A stretch of DNA of 37,927 nucleotides from an uncultured bacterium (GTDB lineage Bacteria > Bacillota_I > Bacilli_A > RFN20 > CAG-826): positions 1 to 37,927 of the forward strand of contig CASFSG010000022.1 in assembly GCA_949297305.1 (NCBI GenBank). The letters run 5' to 3'. A model generated the notes under the pieces. It did not search any database. It saw nothing but the letters and a program-made list of their open reading frames with translations, and had not been told where the DNA came from. Shown here piece after piece: positions 7,013 to 18,688 of the stretch. Numbering within the stretch: the first letter of the stretch is position 1; each line of letters starts with the position of its first letter. The position numbers and the translations under genes are program-made.

Positions 7013-8368
7013 ATGAAGACTTTAATTAAAAATGGTTACATTGTTTTTTATAATAAAATTGCACGCTTAGATGTGGCCTTTTGTGATAAAAAAATTACTG
7101 AAATTGCCGAATATATTTCGCCAGTAGGCTTCGATAATATTATCGATGCAAAAGACAAATATATTATGCCGGGAGCAATTGATGCGCATACGCACTTTGC
7201 TATGCCCTTTGGTGGGACTATTTCAAGCGACGACTATGAGTCTGGTTCTTTAGCGGCCTTAGCAGGAGGCGTTACTTGTTACATTGATTATGCCATTCAA
7301 AAACGCGGTGATACTTTATTAGAAATCTTAAATCACCGCAAAGAGTTAGCGAAAAATAAATCCTATGTCGACTATGGATTCCATATTGCTATTACTGATT
7401 TTAACGAAGATATTGCTGATGAATTCAAACGTTTAAAAGATTATGGTGTTTCTTCAATTAAATGCTTTATGGTCTATAAAAAAGAAAAGATGAATGTCGA
7501 TGATATCACTTTAGCGGAAATTCTTCGTTTAGGTAAAGAAAACGATATTTTAGTCAATGTCCATTGTGAAGATTGCGATCTCATCGATCAAAGAATCGAA
7601 CAATTTTTAAAAGAAGGCAAAACTTCTAATTGGTATCATTATCTTTCTAGAGATGAAGAAGTAGAAACTTTAGGCGTAAAAAAAGCCTTAAAAATTGCCA
7701 AAGATGTCGATGCTCCTATCTATATTGTTCATAACGCATCAAAAGATGGTATTAAAGCAATTATTTATGCTAAAGATAATGGTCAAATTGTCTATGCGGA
7801 AACTTGTCCGCAATATTTATATTTTACTAATGATGTTTATCAAAGCGAACGCGCTGCTCAATATGTTTGTTCTCCATCAATCAAGGGTAAAGAAAGTCGC
7901 ACAGCTTTATGGGAAGCTATTTGGACAAATTATATTGATGTTATTGCCACCGATCATTGTCCGTTTAAACTTAGTGAAAAAGCCTGGGGTGATAATGATT
8001 TTACGAAAACACCTAATGGGTGTGATGGCGTAGAAAATCTTTATCGTTTTGTAATTTCTGCCGCTTTAAAAAACCGTTTAAGTTTATCAAAAGCTGTTGA
8101 ACTAGTTTCTCATAATCCTGCTAAAATTTTCAATTTAAAAAATAAAGGGGATATTGAAGTTGGCAAAGACGCTGATATTATTATATTAAATCCTAATGGT
8201 AAGCACATTTATCACAATAAAGATACTTATTCTAATGAAGATAATTCTATTTGGGAAGATGTTTCTTATAAAGGCACGATAGAAGAAGTATATGTTCATG
8301 GTAAACTAGCGTTTAAGGATGGTAAAATTCTTATCTCAAAAGAAGAAGGGCAATATATTAAAAGATAA
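7013..8368 (+). CDS. Dihydropyrimidinase / D-hydantoinase family cyclic amidohydrolase
   Basis: A 451-residue amidohydrolase-superfamily enzyme that opens cyclic amides such as dihydrouracil or hydantoins. The binuclear metal site is complete: H59 and H61 of DAHTHF, carboxylated lysine K150 in SIKCFMVY, H184 in NVHCED, H240 in IVHNAS and D314 in ATDHCPF. Y155 after the lysine is the usual catalytic tyrosine. The sequence SKAVELVSHNPAKIF and the C-terminal beta-sandwich (VGKDADIIIL) are typical. Length is close to the usual 455-490. It lacks its own ribosome binding site and follows the small membrane peptide by 2 nt. No other pyrimidine-degradation gene (beta-ureidopropionase, dihydropyrimidine dehydrogenase) is nearby, so the natural substrate is open. 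Confidence 0.88.
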   Translation: MKTLIKNGYIVFYNKIARLDVAFCDKKITEIAEYISPVGFDNIIDAKDKYIMPGAIDAHTHFAMPFGGTISSDDYESGSLAALAGGVTCYIDYAIQKRGDTLLEILNHRKELAKNKSYVDYGFHIAITDFNEDIADEFKRLKDYGVSSIKCFMVYKKEKMNVDDITLAEILRLGKENDILVNVHCEDCDLIDQRIEQFLKEGKTSNWYHYLSRDEEVETLGVKKALKIAKDVDAPIYIVHNASKDGIKAIIYAKDNGQIVYAETCPQYLYFTNDVYQSERAAQYVCSPSIKGKESRTALWEAIWTNYIDVIATDHCPFKLSEKAWGDNDFTKTPNGCDGVENLYRFVISAALKNRLSLSKAVELVSHNPAKIFNLKNKGDIEVGKDADIIILNPNGKHIYHNKDTYSNEDNSIWEDVSYKGTIEEVYVHGKLAFKDGKILISKEEGQYIKR

Positions 8369-8389
8369 AATAGTAAGTATTTTTAATAA

Positions 8390-8420
8390 AATAATCCGCA
8401 AAAACGGATTATTTTTTATT
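8390..8420. terminator. Bidirectional rho-independent terminator
   Basis: A perfect 9-bp stem (8390-8398 with 8405-8413) closes a CAAAAA loop and is followed by a T run on the plus strand. On the minus strand the same stem is followed by TTATT-rich sequence. It serves the convergent hydantoinase operon and the 8409-10589 membrane operon. The minus-strand stop codon (8411-8409) lies inside the stem. Confidence 0.85.
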
Positions 8421-9110
8421 TTCATTATCATTTTGATTGTTGCTAGCTTCGTTAGATAATGGTACCTCTTCATAAGGCTTATTTTCAGCCATGCCACCAA
8501 AATTATCTAAACTTTTTTCAAAAACATTATGGGCAATTTTATATAGGCGATGAGTGCGCGCCATATAAGCTTGGACATTAATTAAAAACCATATTCCTCC
8601 GATCAGCATTCCAAAGAAAAAGATATATGAACCTAAAGCCTCCACTTCAAAATGGGGTTCATTTAATAGTGGTGGCCAATCGGCTAAAACGCGCATTCCA
8701 AAGACGGTTGTGTAACTAGCCTTAGCAAAATCTGGGAGGAAAAATAGTGTTCCAATGCCTTCTTTATGATAATCAAAAATATTGACATTCCAATTGCCGC
8801 TTATTGCACAATATAAAATTATAGCTAACGAGGCCACTAGCATTATTAAAAACGGAATCCAGGCTTCTTTAAGTAATAAAGCATTATTTTTCTTCATACC
8901 GAAGATGAATAGTTTTTTGCGTTCACTAATAACGCCGGCCTTGACAACATCATGAACTAATGTATCTGCTTTCTTCGATTGAAATTTCATTATTTTTTTT
9001 ATTAGTAAACCTAGATATCCAGCAATGACAAATATGAGAATAAAAATGAGGAAGATTAAAATGATTAAGCGTTTATCGTTCTCGGTTAAAGTGATAAGAT
9101 TAATCATCAT
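8409..9110 (-). CDS. Unidentified three-span membrane protein
   Basis: A 233-residue protein with predicted membrane segments at about 14-38, 85-105 and 158-182. Between the first two is a basic loop rich in Lys (KKIMKFQSKKAD). Between the last two is a ~50-residue loop with aromatic and charged residues. The C-terminal ~45 residues are acidic and Asn-rich and probably disordered. A strong ribosome binding site (AAGGAGG) precedes the ATG at 9110. A second ATG follows directly. Its start overlaps the preceding gene by 4 nt (ATGA), so it is the last gene of a tightly coupled three-gene operon. I do not recognise a family and see no catalytic motif. Confidence 0.75.
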   Translation of the reverse strand: MMINLITLTENDKRLIILIFLIFILIFVIAGYLGLLIKKIMKFQSKKADTLVHDVVKAGVISERKKLFIFGMKKNNALLLKEAWIPFLIMLVASLAIILYCAISGNWNVNIFDYHKEGIGTLFFLPDFAKASYTTVFGMRVLADWPPLLNEPHFEVEALGSYIFFFGMLIGGIWFLINVQAYMARTHRLYKIAHNVFEKSLDNFGGMAENKPYEEVPLSNEASNNQNDNENKK

Positions 9111-9670
9111 TTATTTTCCTCCTTACTTTCATTTAAAATCTCTTTTATTTCTTGGTCGAGAAATTCAGGGCGTTTGATTTCTGATTTCTCTTGCAAGTTT
9201 TTCTCTTCGGAGTAAGTTAAAGAGTTGTATTCTTGTTGGTCGATTGCTTCAACTCTATTTTCTAGTTGTGATTGATTTTGTTGATTGGCAAAATTTTGGT
9301 ATTTTGTTGCATTCATAAAGTCATTAGGATTTACAAAGGCGTTTTGCTGCGTTTGATAATAATTTTGTGTTTGATAATAGTTATTTGTGGTAGTTGTTGT
9401 GTTATTTGTGGTGTTTGATATATTTTGTTCGGGAGATGGCGTCTCTTTTACTTGGTTCTCTTTAAGAAGTAATATTTCTTTTGCTTTTTTGTCTTCTGGA
9501 AATTCTTTAAATAGATTGCGACCGGTTAAAAAAAGTATCAAGGCTTTAATCGAGGAAAAAATAAACATTACCAAACAAAATAAAGCGTAAAGTAAAAGAT
9601 AAAGAATGATGAAAGGTAGCAATACAATATATAAGACTCCCATACCAAATGTTTTAAAAAAATTAGTCAT
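9107..9670 (-). CDS. Unidentified membrane-anchored protein with Asn/Gln/Tyr/Thr-rich tail
   Basis: A 187-residue protein. Residues ~8-50 are strongly hydrophobic and likely form one or two membrane segments, followed by a basic patch (FLTGRNLFKEFPEDKKAK). Residues ~85-140 are a low-complexity stretch of Asn, Thr, Gln and Tyr, including two copies of YYQTQ. The last ~45 residues are acidic and charged. The tail looks disordered. AAAGGT precedes the ATG, which lies inside the 3' end of the upstream gene (8-nt overlap), and its own 3' end overlaps the next gene by 4 nt. No family is recognised. It may act as a membrane-tethered scaffold, which is inference only. Confidence 0.7.
   Translation of the reverse strand: MTNFFKTFGMGVLYIVLLPFIILYLLLYALFCLVMFIFSSIKALILFLTGRNLFKEFPEDKKAKEILLLKENQVKETPSPEQNISNTTNNTTTTTNNYYQTQNYYQTQQNAFVNPNDFMNATKYQNFANQQNQSQLENRVEAIDQQEYNSLTYSEEKNLQEKSEIKRPEFLDQEIKEILNESKEENK
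9351..9420. repeat. Short degenerate direct repeats in the low-complexity coding tract
   Basis: GTTTGATAAT occurs at 9351-9360 and 9369-9378, with a shorter GTTTGATA at 9413-9420. GTTATTTGTGG occurs at 9380-9390 and 9401-9411. On the minus strand they encode the YYQT and NNTT units of the 187-residue protein. Such tracts can change length by slippage. Confidence 0.6.
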
Positions 9671-10589
9671 TTTCTTTACCTTTTTTTATTTTATTATCTC
9701 TTTTATGCTTGTTCAAGATATAGGCGATTGAATCGGTTATTTCAACGCTCAATGGATAAACGCCTAATAAAATCAAGCCGCTATTAGGGGGAAGATGTTG
9801 ATAAAAGAATGCAAAAACAAAAATACTTAAAAGAATATTAAAAGAAAAAATAATCAATTTAATTTTTTGAATATTCATTATTGCCATAATTATTGAAATA
9901 ATTGCGAAATAATAAAAAGTCACCAAAGCAATATAAGCCAAGGTTAGACTATAGAAATAACCTATTATAATTAAGATAACCAAGATTAAGTCGAGTAAAT
10001 ATTGAATTATTTTGCCCTCTTTAATTAGAAACAAATCTTTTTCAAAGCGTTTAAATTCATTATAAATAATTAAATATGAAAGATAGATTTGAATTAAAGA
10101 GATAATTAGTAAAATACTTGGAAAATATATCTTAATTGTAGCCATCTCGATATTAAAAATATCTACTAGCGACTCAATGATATCAACACCACTTATTAGA
10201 TGGACGAAATAGATACCTAAGTAGTAAAAACCCAATTCAATAAAAGCTGATAATAATATTGTGAATGTCGGATTAATTTTAAACTTAGCAAATAAGCCGA
10301 AAAGAAATCCGATTAATAAAGAGGGCAAAACATAAAAAATAGTTGTATCAATATTCCACAAAGTAGCAACAATCGTTAATCCAAGTGATGCAAAAATATA
10401 TATCGGATAATAGCGAGCTTTAGTGTAATAAGCCACTAATGTGTTAATTAAAGGTAAAAACAAAATTAAAAAAACAGCAATAAACGAAGTGAAGGCAATT
10501 AATACAGCAATTAATAGATTAATTACCGCCATAATAGCCATAAATGTTAAGTTTTGAATGATTGTTTCCTTCTTTTTAAATAACTGCAT
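9663..10589 (-). CDS. Polytopic membrane protein, possibly DUF2232/YybS-like
   Basis: A 308-residue integral membrane protein with about eight predicted spans from residue ~12 to ~290, a short basic N terminus (QLFKKKET) and a strongly basic C-terminal tail (NKHKRDNKIKKGKEND). Size, topology and the LPLINTLVAYYTKARYYPIYIFA region near 44-66 recall DUF2232 proteins such as YybS, some of which resemble small-molecule transporter S components. This is a weak match from memory. It heads the operon with the two membrane genes downstream. There is no Shine-Dalgarno sequence. A full promoter places the expected transcription start within about 3 nt of the ATG, so the mRNA is probably leaderless. Confidence 0.7.
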   Translation of the reverse strand: MQLFKKKETIIQNLTFMAIMAVINLLIAVLIAFTSFIAVFLILFLPLINTLVAYYTKARYYPIYIFASLGLTIVATLWNIDTTIFYVLPSLLIGFLFGLFAKFKINPTFTILLSAFIELGFYYLGIYFVHLISGVDIIESLVDIFNIEMATIKIYFPSILLIISLIQIYLSYLIIYNEFKRFEKDLFLIKEGKIIQYLLDLILVILIIIGYFYSLTLAYIALVTFYYFAIISIIMAIMNIQKIKLIIFSFNILLSIFVFAFFYQHLPPNSGLILLGVYPLSVEITDSIAYILNKHKRDNKIKKGKEND

Positions 10590-10598
10590 CTATTTAAT

Positions 10599-10627
10599 TT
10601 TATAAAATTTTATTTTAAGCGACACAA
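10599..10627 (-). promoter_or_regulatory. Promoter of the three-gene membrane operon (leaderless arrangement)
   Basis: On the minus strand TTGTGT (10627-10622) and TATAAA (10604-10599) are separated by exactly 17 nt. Only 9 nt lie between the -10 and the ATG at 10589, and no ribosome binding site fits there. The expected start point is near 10592. Confidence 0.6.
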
Positions 10628-10643
10628 AATAAATTTTTCTTTC

Positions 10644-10649
10644 TATTAA
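10644..10649 (+). promoter_or_regulatory. Candidate -10 for the thioredoxin-fold gene
   Basis: TATTAA lies 8 nt before the ATG at 10658, with only a weak GCGACA (10619-10624) upstream at 19-nt spacing. No ribosome binding site is present. This would overlap the oppositely directed promoter at 10599-10627. Confidence 0.3.
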
Positions 10650-10651
10650 AT

Positions 10652-11125
10652 ATGTGTATGAAAATTAGTTTATTTGCTCTTCCTTGCATAATTGCTCTTA
10701 TAAGTGTCGATAGTTGTGCCTCTACCGTCTTCCCTAGTTTTGCTTATGATGAATCTAGAAGTGAGGACAGTTTTAATGAAACATCCTATTCTTATGAAGA
10801 TGTTGCTTCCTTTTTTATTCCATTTGAAGAAATATTTCTCATTGATAAATTAACATATTATATTTATTTTTATGCGTCGTGGTGTCCTGTATGCAACGAA
10901 ATAAAAGATAGAGTAATTGCCTATGCATTACAACATCAAAACATTTATTTTTTAAATGAACCACGCGAAATTAAATATGCTGAAAATATCTCGAGCACGA
11001 TTGGAATATCTTCTTTAGATAATCTTTATATTGTTGGTTATCCTTCTTTGATTAAAATTAATAACAAAACTATCGAAAAAAACCTCGCAGGTGATATCTT
11101 AATTTTAAATGAACTAAACATCTAA
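10652..11125 (+). CDS. Exported thioredoxin-fold protein with CPVC motif
   Basis: Up to 157 residues. A hydrophobic signal segment covers about residues 3-18 and is followed by a cysteine (C22) in VDSC. This could be a lipoprotein attachment site, although Asp at -2 is unusual. After a short acidic linker, the thioredoxin fold shows FYASWCPVC with redox cysteines C78 and C81, and GYPSL near 128 supplies the cis-proline. The protein should work outside the membrane in thiol-disulfide exchange. The ATG at 10658 (MKISLF) is a more likely start than 10652, because it leaves room for the -10 element. No ribosome binding site is seen for either. No Dsb-type partner is nearby. Confidence 0.72.
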   Translation: MCMKISLFALPCIIALISVDSCASTVFPSFAYDESRSEDSFNETSYSYEDVASFFIPFEEIFLIDKLTYYIYFYASWCPVCNEIKDRVIAYALQHQNIYFLNEPREIKYAENISSTIGISSLDNLYIVGYPSLIKINNKTIEKNLAGDILILNELNI

Positions 11126-11153
11126 TTTTCTCAGCAAATTTATTTAAATAGCC

Positions 11154-11182
11154 TTAAATGAAACGACGGTTTATGCTACAAT
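11154..11182 (+). promoter_or_regulatory. Extended -10 promoter of pcrA-ligA
   Basis: TACAAT at 11177-11182 is preceded by TGC (extended -10). TTAAAT at 11154-11159 lies 17 nt upstream. The -10 directly abuts the ATG at 11183, so that ATG falls before the expected transcription start (near 11189) and cannot be the initiation codon. The ATG at 11204 is then the start. Confidence 0.6.
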
Positions 11183-11203
11183 ATGAAACTAGGTAAAAAG
11201 GCT

Positions 11204-15402
<4,199 letters not shown>

Positions 15403-15469
15403 TTTTTAGTCATTCATTATTTTTAATATTTTATCTATTAAGATAACTCTTTTAAAAAAACTAAATTAA

Positions 15470-15478
15470 TGCAATAAT
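15470..15478 (+). promoter_or_regulatory. Extended -10 promoter before gatC (leaderless arrangement)
   Basis: TGC followed by AATAAT forms an extended -10 (hexamer 15473-15478). Only 9 nt separate it from the ATG at 15488, so transcription should begin about 3 nt before the AUG. The AGG at 15483-15485 is too close to the AUG to act as a normal ribosome binding site. The 85-nt gap after ligA shows no good terminator. Confidence 0.5.
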
Positions 15479-15487
15479 AATTAGGCT

Positions 15488-15781
15488 ATGAAGGAATATT
15501 CCAAAGAAATATTAAAAGACGCTGCTAATCGTTTGCTCTTCGATATGTTAGATGAAGAATACGATACGCTTTTAAAAGAATTTGACATCATTATTCGTCA
15601 GATGTCTTTGCTTGGTAATGATGAAGACATTGATAGTTATGCTCCAGCAACTTTTCCATTTGAATGTTCAACTGATTATCTTAGGGACGATGTACCATCA
15701 ACTCCTTTAAAACAAGAAGATGCATTAAAAAACGCTCATAGCAAGGAAGATGGACAAATTAAATTGCCAAAGGTCGTATGA
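15488..15781 (+). CDS. gatC: Asp/Glu-tRNA amidotransferase subunit C
   Basis: A 97-residue small subunit of GatCAB, which clamps GatA and GatB together. The family is weakly conserved. Here the N-terminal helices (about 5-48) and the tail with LRDDVPSTPLKQEDALKNA near 65-83 match the GatC pattern, where the LR.D motif is typical. Position directly before gatA with a 4-nt overlap (ATGA) supports the call more than sequence does. It is the first gene of gatC-gatA-gatB-galE-hydrolase and has a probable near-leaderless start. Confidence 0.87.
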   Translation: MKEYSKEILKDAANRLLFDMLDEEYDTLLKEFDIIIRQMSLLGNDEDIDSYAPATFPFECSTDYLRDDVPSTPLKQEDALKNAHSKEDGQIKLPKVV

Positions 15782-17244
15782 AAAAATATTTAGAATATAC
15801 AATTTATCAACTCCATCAAGCTTACTTAAATAAGGAAGTCACGCCTTTAGAAGTGATTAAGGAAGTCATCGCCGCATTAAAAGAAGATAAAAATAATGCG
15901 ATTGAATACTTGATGGAAAAAGAAGCGCTTGAAAAAGCATCAAAATTAGTTGATTGTCCCTCAGATAATTATTTTTGGGGTATTCCATTTGCTATTAAGG
16001 ATAATTTTTCTACTAAAGATGTTCCAACAACTGGAGGATCAAATATTTTAAATGGTTATATTCCCTTGTATAATGCAACAGTTGTTCAGAAACTCTACGA
16101 TTTAAATGCTATTCCAGTTTGTAAGGCGACCTTGGACGAATTAGCAATGGGTGGTAGTGGCACAAGTGGACATCTAGGGCCCACTTTTAATCCCTATGAC
16201 AATACTCATCAACATCTTATTGGTGGTTCTAGTTCAGGTTCGGCTGCTTTAGTAGCCGCAGCAATTGTTCCTTTTTCTTTGGGTAGTGATACGGGCGACT
16301 CTATTCGTAAACCTGCAAGTTATAGTGCCTTAGTTGGTTATAAGCCAACATGGTCATTGATTTCGCGTTATGGTTTATTTCCTTTCGCGCCTTCTTTAGA
16401 TACTGTTGGTTTTTTTACTAGATCAGTTTTTGATGCTTCTATTGCATTAGAAGTCTTAGCAGGTCATGACTTTAATGATGCTACTTCTAGAAAGTGTGAG
16501 CCTGTTTGTTATTCAAAAAATATTGGTAATTTTAATAAGAACTATCGCCTTGCTACCATTAAAGAAATTGATGAAGCAATCACTGACCAACACATTTTAA
16601 AGGCTTATCAAGATTTATTAAACAAAATTAAAGGATTAGGTGTGGTTGTTGAAGAAGTCTCTTTATCTAAGAAACTTTTAGAGACACTTTTTCCGACATA
16701 TTTTGTCATTTCTTGTGCAGAAGCAACTAGTAATAATGCCAATTTAGATGGCATTAAATTTGGCCCTTACTATGATGGCAAAACATATCAAGAAGTAATG
16801 ATGAACGCGAGAACTAAAGGTTTTAGTGAACTAATTAAGAGAAGGTTTGTTTTTGGTTCATATGCTCTTATGAAGGAAAATCAAAACGACTTGTTCATTC
16901 GTGCGAAAAGGAATCGCATGCGCATCATTCAAGAAATTAATAAAATATTTGCTAAATACGATTTTATTATCTCTTTAGCTTCTAGCGGGGTAGCTCCTAC
17001 ATTCGATAATAATCAATTAGATAAATTAAGCGACGAATATTTAATTGCTGAAAATCATTTAGTAATTGGCAATTTCGCTGGTTTACCATCGATTACTTTA
17101 CCGCTAGGATTTGAAGATAATTTACCATTTGGTGTCAATTTATCGGGTAAGCCATTCTATGATCAAGATGTTTTGATTATGGCGAAGAAGATTGAAGAAT
17201 TGACCGGTTTAGAAAACATTTCATCCAAGAGGTGTCAAAAATGA
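15778..17244 (+). CDS. gatA: Glutamyl/aspartyl-tRNA amidotransferase subunit A
   Basis: A 488-residue amidase-signature enzyme that releases ammonia from glutamine for GatB. The Ser-cisSer-Lys triad is present: K74 in FAIKDN, S151 in GGSSSGSA and S175 in DTGDSIRKPA, with the normal 24-residue spacing between the serines. The residue before the nucleophile is Asp (D174), where most amidases have Gly whose backbone helps form the oxyanion hole. Length is normal. Both ends overlap neighbours by 4 nt. The protein is probably active, and the substitution may be a lineage trait. Confidence 0.95.
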   Translation: MKKYLEYTIYQLHQAYLNKEVTPLEVIKEVIAALKEDKNNAIEYLMEKEALEKASKLVDCPSDNYFWGIPFAIKDNFSTKDVPTTGGSNILNGYIPLYNATVVQKLYDLNAIPVCKATLDELAMGGSGTSGHLGPTFNPYDNTHQHLIGGSSSGSAALVAAAIVPFSLGSDTGDSIRKPASYSALVGYKPTWSLISRYGLFPFAPSLDTVGFFTRSVFDASIALEVLAGHDFNDATSRKCEPVCYSKNIGNFNKNYRLATIKEIDEAITDQHILKAYQDLLNKIKGLGVVVEEVSLSKKLLETLFPTYFVISCAEATSNNANLDGIKFGPYYDGKTYQEVMMNARTKGFSELIKRRFVFGSYALMKENQNDLFIRAKRNRMRIIQEINKIFAKYDFIISLASSGVAPTFDNNQLDKLSDEYLIAENHLVIGNFAGLPSITLPLGFEDNLPFGVNLSGKPFYDQDVLIMAKKIEELTGLENISSKRCQK

Positions 17245-18671
17245 ATTTTGAAGCAGTTATTGGACTAGAAATTCATGTTGAGTTAAAAACTAAATCGAAA
17301 ATGTTTTCAAGCGCTCCAAATGTTTATGGTGCTTTAGCTAATAGTCAAATTGCCCTTTTAGATATGGCTTTTCCTGGCACTCTACCATCGGTTAATAAAG
17401 AAGCGGTAAGATACGCTATTAGGGTAGCAAATGCTCTCCATATGGAAATTGATGATGAACTGCATTTTGATCGTAAAAATTATTTTTATTCTGATTTGCC
17501 TAAAGGCTATCAAATCACGCAAAATGAAAGGCCAATTGGTAAGGAAGGTTATTTAGAAATTGAAACAGAGGATGGATTAAAGAAAATAGCAATTGAAAGA
17601 CTACATATTGAAGAAGATACTTGCAAGCAACTTCATTATTCTGATTACTCTTTATTAGATTATAATCGTGCGGGTGTGCCCTTAATTGAAATCGTTTCTA
17701 AACCTGTTATGCATAGTGGGCTAGAAGCGATGAAGTATGTTGAAAAAATTCGTTCTATTGTTACTTTTAGCGAAGTTAGCGATGGCAAGATGGAAGAAGG
17801 CTCCTTAAGGTGCGATGTGAATATTTCTTTAAGACCTTACGGAGCAAAAGAATTTGGCACGAAAGTAGAAATTAAAAATATTAATTCAATCTCATATATT
17901 CAAAAAGCGATTGATTTTGAGTTGATGCGTCAAGCTAAAATTTTGCTTAGTGGTGGAGTTATTGCTCAAGAAACTCGTCGTTATGATGAAATGAAAAAAG
18001 AGACAATTTTAATGCGAGTCAAAACTGATGCTGTCGATTATAAATATTTTGCTGAACCTAATATTATCCCCATTAAATTAAGCAAAGAATTCATTGTTGA
18101 TGCAATTAGAAGCTGCCCTGAATTAAAAGATGATTTAATCGCGAGATTTATTAAGCAATATCAATTATCAAAATATGATATTTCTTTATTAACAATGAGT
18201 AAAGATATCGCTTATTATTTCGATGAATGCGCTAAATATTCTTCTAACTATAAAACTATCGCCAATTGGATTAATGTCGATATTAATTCCGTTTTAAACA
18301 AAAATAATCTTACAATTAAAGACTTTAATATTACTCCGATGATGTTATGTAATTTAATCAAAATGATCGATTCAAAAGAAATTAATAATTCCCAGGCGCG
18401 TGAAATCTTTGCTTATATGGTCGATAAAGACGTCGATGCCTTAAAAGCAAAAAAAGCCCTTGGTATTACCTCGCAAATTCTCGATACGGATTTTATCGGT
18501 AAATTAGTCGAGGAGGTAATTGAGGAATTTCCTGAATCGGTTGTCGATTTTAAAAATGGAAAAGATCGCGCCTTAGGCTTTATGGTTGGCAAAGTTATGG
18601 CAAAATCTAAGGGCAAGGCTAATCCTAAGATTGCTAGCGACATGCTTTTAGAAATAATAAAAAATAGTTGA
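17241..18671 (+). CDS. gatB: Glutamyl/aspartyl-tRNA amidotransferase subunit B
   Basis: A 476-residue subunit that binds misacylated tRNA, activates the side chain with ATP and amidates it. The signature FEAVIGLEIHVELKT is at the N terminus, the catalytic-core sequence FDRKNYFYSDLPKGYQITQ is near 77-95, and SDGKMEEGSLRCDVNIS lies near 184. The C terminus is the YqeY-like helical tail domain (about 330-476). The frame extends upstream to a GTG at 17232. The ATG at 17241 is chosen because AAGAGGT precedes it at good spacing and it overlaps the gatA stop as ATGA. With asnS present, the enzyme probably makes Gln-tRNA-Gln. Confidence 0.95.
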   Translation: MNFEAVIGLEIHVELKTKSKMFSSAPNVYGALANSQIALLDMAFPGTLPSVNKEAVRYAIRVANALHMEIDDELHFDRKNYFYSDLPKGYQITQNERPIGKEGYLEIETEDGLKKIAIERLHIEEDTCKQLHYSDYSLLDYNRAGVPLIEIVSKPVMHSGLEAMKYVEKIRSIVTFSEVSDGKMEEGSLRCDVNISLRPYGAKEFGTKVEIKNINSISYIQKAIDFELMRQAKILLSGGVIAQETRRYDEMKKETILMRVKTDAVDYKYFAEPNIIPIKLSKEFIVDAIRSCPELKDDLIARFIKQYQLSKYDISLLTMSKDIAYYFDECAKYSSNYKTIANWINVDINSVLNKNNLTIKDFNITPMMLCNLIKMIDSKEINNSQAREIFAYMVDKDVDALKAKKALGITSQILDTDFIGKLVEEVIEEFPESVVDFKNGKDRALGFMVGKVMAKSKGKANPKIASDMLLEIIKNS

Positions 18672-18688
18672 GATTTAAGGAGATTTTT

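Noticed and set aside
9387-9590. Plus-strand 67-residue open frame
   Set aside because: It lies antisense to the low-complexity tract of the 187-residue minus-strand gene, has no ribosome binding site, and has composition typical of a shadow frame.
11183-11203. ATG at 11183 as start of pcrA
   Set aside because: An extended -10 element abuts it, so the codon would not be on the transcript. The ATG at 11204 fits better.
17232-17240. GTG at 17232 as start of gatB
   Set aside because: The ATG three codons later has AAGAGGT at proper spacing and forms the ATGA overlap seen at the other gat junction.
18668-18688. TTG at 18668 as start of galE
   Set aside because: It overlaps the gatB stop without a ribosome binding site, and it would put the strong TAAGGAGA inside the coding region.
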